64,000 bases of DNA from Lachancea thermotolerans CBS 6340 (Eukaryota; Ascomycota; Saccharomycetes; Saccharomycetales; Saccharomycetaceae), in contig NC_013083.1 in assembly GCF_000142805.1 (NCBI RefSeq), positions 1,488,001 through 1,552,000 on the forward strand, written 5' to 3'. The notes under the pieces were generated by a model that was not told where the DNA came from, ran no database searches, and saw only the letters and a program-made list of their open reading frames with translations. Each line of letters starts with the position of its first letter. Within the stretch, counting starts at the first letter, position 1. Made by a program: the position numbers and the translations under genes. Shown here in pieces: positions 35,631 to 44,366 of the stretch.

Positions 35631-38225
35631 ATGTCTGCTGAGTCTGCGCAGCTGGCGCAAGTCCTCGAGCAAACGATTCTGAGCCCGGACGCCACCGTGC
35701 GGCTGCAGTGCGAAACACAGCTGAAGAAGCTCTCGAATGAAAACTTTCTACAGTTTGTCGGGCTGCTCGCCCAGGTTCTTGCCGACGAGACCTGCCGTCT
35801 GGAAGCGCGGATCTTGGCCGGTCTGTCGATCAAAAACGAGCTGGTCAGCAAAGATTCCGTAAAGTCCCAGCAATTGACTCAAAGATGGCTCACCCAGGTC
35901 GACGACGCCTCGCGCGCCCACATCCGCCAGTTAGCACTTGCTGCACTTGCGACCCCTGAGCCTCGTGTTGCCAATGCCTCAGCTCAGCTGATCGCGGCTA
36001 TCGCCACCATTGAGCTACCTCGCAACCAGTGGCCCGACCTCATGAAGATCATGGTCGACAACACCGCGGCACAGCAGCCCGAGAACGTCAAAAGAGCATC
36101 ACTGCTCGCCCTTGGCTACATCTGCGAGGCCGCGGACCCAGGAAGCGAAGCACTTGTGGCACAATCCAACAACATTCTCATCGCAATTGTACAAGGCGCA
36201 CAGGCCAGCGAGCCCTCTAGGGTCGTAAGACTTACCGCACTGAATGCGTTGGCTGACTCCCTGGCCTTCATCAAGAACAACATGGAGCGCGAGGGTGAGC
36301 GTAATTACTTGATGCAAGTTGTTTGCGAGGCCACACAGACTGACGATTCAGAGATCCAGGCTGCCGCGTTCGGTTGCCTGTGTAAGATCATGTCGCTCTA
36401 CTATTTCCTCATGAAGCCCTACATGGAGCAGGCTCTTTACGCCCTAACCATTTCCACGATGCAGTCTCAAGACGAGAAAGTCGCCTCCATGGCTGTTGAG
36501 TTCTGGTCCACTATCTGTGAAGAAGAGATCGATATTGCCTTCGAGCTCGCACAGTTCCCTCAGTCTCCTTTGCAGAGCTTCAACTTCGCACTCACATCTA
36601 TTCAGGAGGTTGTTCCCAACCTACTGAACTTGCTCACTAGACAAAATGAAGATGTGGAAGATGATGACTGGAACGTGGCCATGTCCGCCGGAGCTTGTTT
36701 GCAGCTTTTTGCCCAAAACTGTGGCAACTACGTTGTTGAGCCTGTTTTACGTTACGTGGAACTGAACATCACTAGCGACAACTGGAGGAACAGGGAAGCT
36801 GCCGTTATGGCTTTCGGATCTATTTTGGACGGCCCTGATAAAGTCCAACTCACGAACCTCATTCACCAAGCTCTGCCCCCAATTCTTCACCTAATTAAGG
36901 ACCCATCCTTGCAAGTCAAGGAGACGGTAGCTTGGTGCATTGGAAGGATTGCAGACTTGGTTGTTGGCGCTATTGATCCACAAGCCCACCTGCCCGACGT
37001 CGTTCAAGCGTGCTTGGAAGGTCTCCAGGACCACCCTAAGGTCGCCACAAACTGCGCCTGGACTATCATAAATTTGGTGGAACAGATGGCAGACTCCCCA
37101 GGCTCGCCCATCTACAACTACTACCCAGTATTGGTAGATGCGCTAATGAAGGCTGCTAACAGAACTGACAATGAAAACAGCGCGCGCGCATCCGCGTTCT
37201 CTGCCCTGACAACCCTTGTCGAGTTTTCAACTGATCAAGTTGCTGAATCCGCTATTTCCATCTCCTCATTCATTTTGGACAAACTTGGACAGACTATGAG
37301 TGTTGATGAATCCCAGCTAAACAACGATGCCAAGCAGAGCTTAGAAGAATTGCAGTCCAACGTTCTCAGCGTACTATCTGCTGTCATTCGTAAAAATCCC
37401 GCATCTGTGACATCTGTATCAGATATGCTCATGGACCTGTTCCTCAAGCTGCTCGACAAGAAGGATTCGTCATATGTTGAAGATGATGTTTTTTACGCTA
37501 TTTCTTCTTTGGCCGCTGCTCTCGGAAAAACTTTCGAAAAGTACTTGGAAACCTTTTCACCATATCTGGTGAACGCCCTGAACCAAGTTCAATCACAAGT
37601 CTCAATTACAGCAGTCGGGTTGATTGCTGATATTTCCAACTGCTTGGAAGACGGCTTCAAGCAGTTCGCGCCTGCGTTCATGAACGTACTCGGGCAAATG
37701 ATCTCAGCTAATAATGCCAAGAAGGAGCTCAAGCCTGCGGTTCTGTCAGTTTTCGGTGACATCGCGTCAAACATTGGAGCGGACTTCATCCCATATTTGA
37801 ACCAAGTGATGGCTCTCTGTGTCGCAGCCCAAAACACCAGACCTGAGAACGCATCTTTGGAAGCCCTTGAATACAATGTGAAGGTGCACGAGTCTGTTTT
37901 GGACGCCTACGTTGGCATGGTGGCCGGCTTGCACGACAATGCAGACGCGCTGTTCCCATATGTTGGAACCTTGTTCCAGTTTATTAGCCACATTGCTGAT
38001 AATCCAACTCTGAATAGTGAGGACTCGACTGCAAGGGCTGCAGTTGGTATAGTCGGTGACGTTGCTGCCATGTTTCCTGACGGCAGGATCAAGCAATTCT
38101 ACGCTCAGGACTGGGTTACTGAGTTTATCAAGAAGACTAGAAGTAACCCATCCTTTAGCCAGTCTACCAAGGATACAGCCAGATGGGCCAGAGAGCAACA
38201 AAAATACCAATTGGGGCTGAGGTAG
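35631..38225 (+). CDS. KAP95: Importin beta (karyopherin beta-1)
   Basis: An 864-residue nuclear import receptor made of HEAT repeats throughout (S. cerevisiae Kap95 has 861). It carries cargo bound to importin alpha (Srp1) through the nuclear pore and is released by RanGTP. The importin-beta N-terminal segment is seen in AQVLEQTILSPDATVRLQCETQLKKL. The acidic loop ENEDVEDDDWNVAM-like segment (QNEDVEDDDWN, about residues 338-348) is the one that contacts Ran and the IBB domain. Start ATG at 35631 follows ACCACT. KAP95 is YLR347C, in the expected place and direction. Confidence 0.97.
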   Translation: MSAESAQLAQVLEQTILSPDATVRLQCETQLKKLSNENFLQFVGLLAQVLADETCRLEARILAGLSIKNELVSKDSVKSQQLTQRWLTQVDDASRAHIRQLALAALATPEPRVANASAQLIAAIATIELPRNQWPDLMKIMVDNTAAQQPENVKRASLLALGYICEAADPGSEALVAQSNNILIAIVQGAQASEPSRVVRLTALNALADSLAFIKNNMEREGERNYLMQVVCEATQTDDSEIQAAAFGCLCKIMSLYYFLMKPYMEQALYALTISTMQSQDEKVASMAVEFWSTICEEEIDIAFELAQFPQSPLQSFNFALTSIQEVVPNLLNLLTRQNEDVEDDDWNVAMSAGACLQLFAQNCGNYVVEPVLRYVELNITSDNWRNREAAVMAFGSILDGPDKVQLTNLIHQALPPILHLIKDPSLQVKETVAWCIGRIADLVVGAIDPQAHLPDVVQACLEGLQDHPKVATNCAWTIINLVEQMADSPGSPIYNYYPVLVDALMKAANRTDNENSARASAFSALTTLVEFSTDQVAESAISISSFILDKLGQTMSVDESQLNNDAKQSLEELQSNVLSVLSAVIRKNPASVTSVSDMLMDLFLKLLDKKDSSYVEDDVFYAISSLAAALGKTFEKYLETFSPYLVNALNQVQSQVSITAVGLIADISNCLEDGFKQFAPAFMNVLGQMISANNAKKELKPAVLSVFGDIASNIGADFIPYLNQVMALCVAAQNTRPENASLEALEYNVKVHESVLDAYVGMVAGLHDNADALFPYVGTLFQFISHIADNPTLNSEDSTARAAVGIVGDVAAMFPDGRIKQFYAQDWVTEFIKKTRSNPSFSQSTKDTARWAREQQKYQLGLR

Positions 38226-38712
38226 TCTCCCTCCACCAAAACCTTTCACCTTTTTTTCAACCTTTTTTTCAACCCTTTCCTCTACTTTCGATTTCATCTG
38301 TTTTCTTTGAAATCGGCATTTCTACCCTTTTACAACTACGAAGCATTCTCTTTTTTTCTCTATTCCACATCATTCTTTGCATACCTCCTGTACTTTTATA
38401 TCCCTCCTCATACCTCTTAAACTCTTTTATCTAACCTCTCTCTTCTCTCTTTCTTCATTGCATCTGCTTCCTCACACCGCCAACTCTTGTGCGTGGCAAG
38501 CTTTCAATAATACCTCTGAAACTTTAATGACTTTAATGCCCCATATTTAATGATACAGTACGATCTATATTAAACAACTACGCTGCGATCGCAGCGGGCG
38601 ACGCCAGGACCCTGAGTCGCTGCTAAGTGAAATTTCAAAGAAAGTTCGTGTTTAAAAAATGCAGAACATGAAATTTATCAACTTCAGAAGGTAAATACAC
38701 AAACAATTATTT
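38226..38712. other. KAP95-CAX4 intergenic region
   Basis: Pyrimidine-rich (CT-rich) from 38230 to 38500, containing a short CTTTTTTTCAAC duplication at 38249-38274. No gene seen. Confidence 0.45.
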
Positions 38713-39432
38713 ATGAATGTCTCTGCAGTGACGCTGGATCCAATTTTGATTCCATTCGATGATACGTACATCTTGTATGATCCTAATGACGTGATTTCAT
38801 ACGTTTTGGTTTACTACTCACTATTGCCAATTGGAATCTTGATCTTCTACTTCTCGTGGTTCATCTCTTCCAGAGAGCTTGAGGCGGTGATCATAGCTGG
38901 AGGTCAGGTCGTGAACGAGGCCTTGAACAACATAATAAAAAACATTATAAAGGAGCCAAGACCAGCCTCTATCGGGAGTTCTTTTCAAAAGGACACAATC
39001 AGATCCGCCTATGGAATGCCTAGCGCGCATTCGCAGTTCATGGGCTTTTTCGTGATGTACTGGTCCCTTAAGGTTGTTCTTCACTGGCGCGGGCTCTCCA
39101 ACGCAAGGAAGCTCTCCAGCATTCTGGCAATGGGCTTCACTACAGTTATGGTTGCTGTTTCTCGTATTTATCTTGGCTACCACACTGCGTTTCAAGTATG
39201 TGTGGGAGTTGCGCTAGGAGGGTTTTTTGGATCAATGTACTATATGGCTGTGGGCATTGTTAGATACATGGGTTTGATAGATTGGATCTTGGGATGGCCC
39301 TTTTGTAAGCGGTTGTGGGTTAAAGATTCGTTCAACACAAACTCGCTTAGTTTGCACGATGAGTACGAAGCTTGGATGCATAGATATAGCCAAGCTCGCG
39401 GAAAGTCAAACCTTGCTAAGAAGGATTTGTAG
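38713..39432 (+). CDS. CAX4: Dolichyl-pyrophosphate phosphatase
   Basis: A 239-residue ER membrane enzyme of the PAP2 family (S. cerevisiae Cax4 has 239). It recycles dolichyl pyrophosphate on the luminal side after N-glycosylation. The three phosphatase motifs are present: KNIIKEPRP (about 76-84), PSAHSQF (103-109) and SRIYLGYH (about 153-160). Several hydrophobic helices flank them. The middle motif has Ala where many PAP2 enzymes have Gly (PSGH), which is common in this subfamily. CAX4 is YGR036C, next to ACB1 in S. cerevisiae. Confidence 0.95.
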   Translation: MNVSAVTLDPILIPFDDTYILYDPNDVISYVLVYYSLLPIGILIFYFSWFISSRELEAVIIAGGQVVNEALNNIIKNIIKEPRPASIGSSFQKDTIRSAYGMPSAHSQFMGFFVMYWSLKVVLHWRGLSNARKLSSILAMGFTTVMVAVSRIYLGYHTAFQVCVGVALGGFFGSMYYMAVGIVRYMGLIDWILGWPFCKRLWVKDSFNTNSLSLHDEYEAWMHRYSQARGKSNLAKKDL

Positions 39433-39517
39433 ATAGTCATTCAGGAGGGGAAGCGTCCTATACATGCACAATACATACCTTCAAAACTGCGAGGAATATT
39501 ACCATTTAGTAAGACGT

Positions 39518-41167
39518 TCATTTGTTCATAACAACAGGAATTCTCCGAACCTTATTTTCGAATGGGCTGAATGAGATTTCAATGAGTTCGTCTCTTGTAA
39601 ACTTTAAGTTTGGAATGTCTGAGCACGAGCACGCCATGAGGTATCCGTAAAGTACTCGCAGAGCAGACTCATGACCGATGATAAGGATGTCGCCCCGCAT
39701 TCTCTCCATTTCCAAAAGAAGCGGCTCCATCCGCACAGCAAGATCGTGATAGGATTCAGCGCGGGGAAACCTGTAATGATAAGGATCCTTCTTCCATTCT
39801 TTGTACTCTTCGGGAAACTTCTGGCTGACTTCATCCTCCGTTAGATCAGCTACGAGGCCAGGGTGTAGTTGCTGCAGCTGGTACCTTTGTCTTACAGTTA
39901 TGCCACGCTCTTCGAAAAACTTGGCGGTATCGTGGGTACGCTTTCTTGGAGCAGTCCATACAACAAAAGAGTCCTCATCGCCGCCATCGCCTGAAGCTGG
40001 CTGTCTCATCGAGGCGTTACCAGTTGATTCCGTTCTACGGAGTGAGGCAGCAGTAGCTAGAAGAGGAGATAACGATGGTGACATTGAACGCGAGCTCAGC
40101 CCAGAATTTGGACTGCTCGCGCTCCCAATGGGGGTAATAGACACTGGCTGCTGGGAAGCTCTCCTTTCGTTGACGGTCTGCAGCACCAAGTCTGTCAGGA
40201 GATTGGAATATTTGACACCCTCTGCATTCAACAGCTCATCGTCGACATACTTGTCGTTGTCGCTAGTACCACAGCGAGCAAAATAAACACACCCCTTCTT
40301 GTTTCTCAGATTCATCAGGAAGAACACGATTTTGTTTATCAGGTATCCGAAATGGTTGTTATTGACACTCAGGCGTTCGCCAAAATTGACGTATTTCACG
40401 TAGCTGAGTTGTTCTTTTGGAGTCATCTCTTCGTACAGCTCTCTGTTGACTCTCAAACGATGCATGTAGTCATGGATTGCGTCCTTTTGCGGCCAATCGG
40501 CGTAATCTGCGGACTTCGTGGCCATATCCACGTTGTGCTTGATCATTTCTGAATCTGTCATCACAGACTCTATGAAAAGTACCTTGATGTTTCGTTCTGA
40601 GAAAATCTTCTGCAGCTGTGTTCTCTCTTCTACTAGGATGTTCAGGGCATCGTAGACCGCAAGTTGGCCCTTGCTTTCCTTGAAGAACTCTAGCATGTCA
40701 AGGAGTACTTGATCCAATATTTTCGTCCTCAGCGCCTGGCCTTCTGCGGTTTGCGGTTTGGCGGAGAAATAGTCGTTTGGAAACCTGTCGTAGTCGACGT
40801 TGACCATCCTCCTTCTGTACTCCGAGACGTGGAATGAGCTTGTACGCACACCAAGCCACTTAGTGTACCTTGTGATCGCCACCGACAGTAACGTCTTAGA
40901 CGTAGCTGGTAGACCCACTAGCACAATGAGTATCTTGCCCGCGTGGAACAAACGCCCGGACTCTGTGGAGTACAGCTGACCCGGTGAAATATAATCGGAT
41001 TTGGAGTCTTCGTGCACGCCATCAGTGGTCTCACTAACCTTCGGCCGCTTGTCGGCAGAACTGCTGGACCACCTCCTGCGTGTTCTAGCCATATGGTTTC
41101 CCATGCTAGAACCGGGGACGCTGAGCGTGTCCTTGATGGGGACCTCTTCTAATACACTGGAATCCAT
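39518..41167 (-). CDS. Degenerate 6-phosphofructo-2-kinase/fructose-2,6-bisphosphatase-like protein (YLR345W)
   Basis: A 549-residue protein with a kinase-like part at about 75-290 and a histidine-phosphatase-like part after about 293. The P-loop reads GLPATSKT (85-92), with Ser90 where functional kinases have Gly. The usual YDATN is YDALN. The phosphatase motif RHG is R298-C299-G300, so the phospho-accepting His is missing, while the second His in IIGHESALRVL is kept. Both activities may therefore be lost, and a regulatory role is possible. YLR345W in S. cerevisiae sits between KAP95 and RPL26A, as here, and is of uncharacterised function. CAX4 is convergent, 85 bases away. Confidence 0.88.
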   Translation of the reverse strand: MDSSVLEEVPIKDTLSVPGSSMGNHMARTRRRWSSSSADKRPKVSETTDGVHEDSKSDYISPGQLYSTESGRLFHAGKILIVLVGLPATSKTLLSVAITRYTKWLGVRTSSFHVSEYRRRMVNVDYDRFPNDYFSAKPQTAEGQALRTKILDQVLLDMLEFFKESKGQLAVYDALNILVEERTQLQKIFSERNIKVLFIESVMTDSEMIKHNVDMATKSADYADWPQKDAIHDYMHRLRVNRELYEEMTPKEQLSYVKYVNFGERLSVNNNHFGYLINKIVFFLMNLRNKKGCVYFARCGTSDNDKYVDDELLNAEGVKYSNLLTDLVLQTVNERRASQQPVSITPIGSASSPNSGLSSRSMSPSLSPLLATAASLRRTESTGNASMRQPASGDGGDEDSFVVWTAPRKRTHDTAKFFEERGITVRQRYQLQQLHPGLVADLTEDEVSQKFPEEYKEWKKDPYHYRFPRAESYHDLAVRMEPLLLEMERMRGDILIIGHESALRVLYGYLMACSCSDIPNLKFTRDELIEISFSPFENKVRRIPVVMNK

Positions 41168-41586
41168 TTTAGGGGCTGTTGAGTCACTAGGATACTGGCC
41201 TTTGGACTCGGTCTGACCGCACGCTTGAGGTTCGACTTAGGGTTGTTGCTCGAGTGCACAAGAAGCCAATTATTATTAACCAGTGATATCGTCACCGACG
41301 TGACACCACAGCACTCCTGGCCAACAAAGCGATAGAAAGACACCTGGAGGGCGTACGGTAGCCATGGCGCTGCGCGCAAAGGGAGCCTGGGCGGGGCTCG
41401 CAACAGGCGCAACGAAAGAGCGCCATATAGGCGGGGTACCATGAGATCTCAGAACACTTCGCTCTATGGGTAGTGTGAAATGTAGATTACATTTATTTAG
41501 AAGCTAGTGAAACATGATGATTGAAAGATATAAGGGTCGCGAGATAAAACATGGGGAGGTTTAGTGGTTTATTACATGTTTTGCAG
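41168..41586. other. YLR345W-RPL26 intergenic region
   Basis: A 419-base gap: promoter of the PFK2-like gene and 3' flank of RPL26. Nothing further recognised. Confidence 0.4.
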
Positions 41587-42338
41587 TTACTCGAACTTAC
41601 CGCCCTTTCTCTCAATCAAAGCCTTTCTGTCCTTGTCAACGTGCAGCTTGGTGATGACGAGCTTGGATGGGTGGACGTTGATTGGGACGGAAGCACCGCT
41701 GGACTTCTCCTTGGTCAACTTGTCGACCTGGACGGCGAACTTCAATCTGTAGACGGAGGAGATCTTACCCTCTTGGCCCTTCTTGGAGCCTCTGACAACC
41801 AAGACCTCGTCGTCCTTTCTGATAGGCAAGGACTTGATGTTGTACTGGGCGCGCAACTCCTTGGACAAAGGAGCGGACATCAAGACACGACGCTCAGAGG
41901 ATGGGGCGGTGAAGTAAGCCTTTCTGGCCTTTCTTCTGTCGGAGGACACGTCTGTAGGAGAGTTAGTAAAGGTGTGCCGCATGGAAAGACGACGGCAGCG
42001 AAAGTGCTTCTTCATGTGCGTTCGTTCGGAGAGTGCCAGTCAGTGTGCTGGCCAGCACGTACACACCGAAATGAGCTGGTCTGGGGCGCGCGGACAAAAA
42101 TGTCGCCCTGGATCGCTGCGGTCGGAACTCGCTTCGTTCACACTGGGGAACCCTCTGAGATTTTGATCCTGCTTTCACTGCAACCTTTGCAGCCTGGCCG
42201 CTGGAAACCGCGCTTTCAACCTGATTTTACATCACCCACAATTCAGGTCCTGTTTTGCCTGTGCTGTTCGCACATTCCGCACTTTGCCGTCATTCTAATC
42301 GCTCGTTTCCACCACATACCTAGAGATTGCTTAGCCAT
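41587..42338 (-). CDS. RPL26: 60S ribosomal protein L26 (uL24), two exons
   Basis: The gene is complement(join(41587..41951, 42320..42338)), 127 residues as in S. cerevisiae Rpl26. Exon 1 is only 19 bases (ATGGCTAAGCAATCTCTAG, residues MAKQSL plus one base). Exon 2 resumes with [19 protein letters not shown] and includes the KOW motif in [17 protein letters not shown]. The protein lies near the peptide-exit tunnel of the large subunit. RPL26A (YLR344W) and RPL26B (YGR034W) both carry an intron at this site in S. cerevisiae. I set the intron from the 5' GTATGT, the branch TACTAAC and the 3' CAG, plus exact reading-frame restoration. Confidence 0.96.
41952..42319 (-). other. Spliceosomal intron of RPL26
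   Basis: The 368-base intron starts with GTATGT (complement of 42314-42319). Its branch site TACTAAC is the complement of 41962-41968, and it ends CAG (complement of 41952-41954). Only 11 bases separate the branch A (41963) from the last intron base. This is much shorter than usual for S. cerevisiae introns. Confidence 0.93.
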
Positions 42339-42931
42339 TTTGTTATTGCCTTCTTACGATTGTGGCCCTGTAAACGCTAGATTCGCCAGTTGGAAATTTT
42401 GGCCTTTACGTTGTGTTACTTTCCGGCGTGTGCGCCGCGTGGAGAGTTTGCCAGGCCCAGGCGGAGCCTGGCGCCCGCGGCCACGGCCCGGCGGGTGGGA
42501 GCTACGCCGTAGGTCCACCACTACGCAGAGGCTAGGCGTGGTCTGCCACCGAGAGCCCGCCCAGAGCCAGTCCACACTGCCTAACGCGATCTGCCTAGGC
42601 AGCTCCCTGCGAGCTAGGAATTCCCGTACTACGCCGCCAGTCTAGGGCGGCTAGCCACAGCGCTGCGCCCTGGACACGCAAATGGGCGCCGACGCAAACA
42701 ACACCTATCTTTTTTCAATATTTTCAATTATTTTCATATCTCAAACCGCGCGAATGTGTGGGTGTATATTGATGTGACAGTCAAATGGAGATATTTCACC
42801 CACGTGACTGTGTATGATCTCGCGTCGCGTGTCTCACACGTGACTCTCACCCCTGCATGGGCCAAAAATTTAGAAGGTGAATACGTTACAAGAAATCAAA
42901 AAATAATTAAATTTAGAGACCAAACTCTTGA
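42339..42931. promoter_or_regulatory. RPL26 upstream region: Rap1-like and Cbf1-like sites
   Basis: TGTGTGGGTGTA at 42755-42766 resembles a Rap1 site on the reverse strand. CACGTGACT occurs twice, at 42801-42809 and 42837-42845, matching Cbf1 cores with 36 bases between starts. They lie 415-510 bases upstream of the RPL26 ATG, between it and the tRNA-Arg gene. A GC-rich hairpin (GCCAGGC at 42450-42456, GCCTGGC at 42466-42472) lies nearer the gene. No other gene seen. Confidence 0.5.
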
Positions 42932-43003
42932 AGCCCCTCCCGGGATTCGAACCCGGATCACATCCACCGGAAAAATGTATGCTAACCATTGCACTAAAGG
43001 GGC
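42932..43003 (-). tRNA. tRNA-Arg(CCG)
   Basis: A 72-base cloverleaf on the minus strand. The acceptor stem is GCCCCTT/GAGGGGC with one G-T pair, the anticodon stem CATTT/GGATG, and the loop TTCCGGT has anticodon CCG. The T-arm is CCGGGTTCGAATCCCGG. It has no intron. The first run of four or more T's after the 3' end (T6, complement of 42898-42903) lies about 28 bases downstream, so the primary 3' trailer would be longer than in the other two tRNA genes. Confidence 0.93.
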
Positions 43004-43494
43004 GATCTTCGCTTGGAATCTTCTCTCCGCGGCCCCTACTTAAGGAACTTACAAAACTTGGCGATGTCATAAGCACGCGATGGCTAAACGACGACGGGGA
43101 GTTATCAGTGACAGGACAAAGGAGCGCTGCCAGGAGCAGCTGCTAGCGAGGCGCGTGGTTCTCCACACGTCTGCGGCGGCCACCACCGGACGTTTCAGGG
43201 ATGCGAGTACATCACCGGTTCGAGACGCGGCGCGCACGCATTCGCACAAATAAGCGACATCGCAGTCTGTATCGGAGCCCCGTGGCGCAAGATAAGCAGC
43301 GACGCCAGAGGCGACGCGGCGTATTCGGTGGAATCGGGCTGTTACTCTTGTCTAAACGCGGCATCATAACGGGGTACGACCGGCTGGCCAGCAAATTTTC
43401 GAAATTGGAGCGGCCCGGTGCAGGCAATGGATGAAGATGGACTCAGCACATCAGGACCGCTCAGTTTCGCAAGCCTAGGTTGTTGAGGGTCCGT
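43004..43494. other. tRNA-Arg to TIM21 intergenic region
   Basis: A 491-base GC-rich gap. The frames of 60-77 codons overlap on both strands, and none is recognised. It serves as TIM21 promoter. Confidence 0.4.
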
Positions 43495-44238
43495 ATGCCA
43501 AACATGCTACTACTCAGGACATTGCCTAAGCGCGGGGTCTTTTTGCCCCGCTTCGCACAAACACAAGTGCCCACGGCACAGCTACTGGCTGGCCGTCTCG
43601 TCAGAATGCACAACTACTCGACGTTCAACGCAGGGGCCGCGGGCGCTGCGGGCGCCGCGGGCGCCGGAGCCAGGTCTGAGAACGCCAAACAGAAAAAGAG
43701 CCAGCCTCTGTGGCCACGCATAAGGGCGTTTGCCTCGTTCACGGTTTCCGGGGCGTTGGTCGTCGGAGCTTCCGGTCTGGCCGGGCTCGTAATCTACTTG
43801 ATCCTGACTGAACTCTTCTCGCCCTCCGGTGACACGCGCCTGTTCAACCGCGCGGTGTCGAAGGTAGAGTCTGACGTGGTGGCACGGGAGATGCTGGAGT
43901 GCCAAGACACCGGAACCTCGAGGGAGAGACTCAAGGCCTACGGTGAGCTGCTCACGGACGACAAATGGACACGCAACAGACCGATCTCTTCTGCGAGACG
44001 GATGGGGAAGGACGGGAAGGAGCACTACTACATGCGCTTCCACGTCGAGTCCAAGCGGAAGATGGCCCTGATCCACGTCGAGGCACGCGAGTCCGAAAAG
44101 CATTACACGCCCGATCTGATATCCATGTACATGGACGTTCCAGGTCAAAAGCGCTACTACTTCATCAAGCCCGAAGTCTCGGTGATTAGACCCAAGGGCA
44201 AGGGGTTCCTGGGAGTCAACTGGGGACCCAAAAAGTGA
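43495..44238 (+). CDS. TIM21: Tim21, subunit of the TIM23 presequence translocase
   Basis: A 247-residue inner-membrane protein. The ATG at 43495 is chosen; a TTG at 43480 only extends the frame. ATG 43504 is an alternative. The Arg-rich, acid-free N terminus is a mitochondrial presequence, followed by an Ala/Gly repeat (about 46-60). One transmembrane helix lies at about 84-106 (SGALVVGASGLAGLVIYLIL), with the Tim21 intermembrane-space domain after it, including FNRAVSKVESD and GKEHYYMRFHVES. In S. cerevisiae Tim21 binds the Tom22 tail and respiratory complexes. TIM21 is YGR033C, next to RPL26B, as here. Confidence 0.94.
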   Translation: MPNMLLLRTLPKRGVFLPRFAQTQVPTAQLLAGRLVRMHNYSTFNAGAAGAAGAAGAGARSENAKQKKSQPLWPRIRAFASFTVSGALVVGASGLAGLVIYLILTELFSPSGDTRLFNRAVSKVESDVVAREMLECQDTGTSRERLKAYGELLTDDKWTRNRPISSARRMGKDGKEHYYMRFHVESKRKMALIHVEARESEKHYTPDLISMYMDVPGQKRYYFIKPEVSVIRPKGKGFLGVNWGPKK

Positions 44239-44366
44239 GATCCGGGAGCCATGCGGGGCGCGCGCCCCCAGCCGGCCGGACCGCACGTTACGAATAGAGA
44301 GGTATGCACCGTACGCAACTTGCACACCTTCGTCTACAGACCAACTCTGTTTATCCTAAATTTTGT

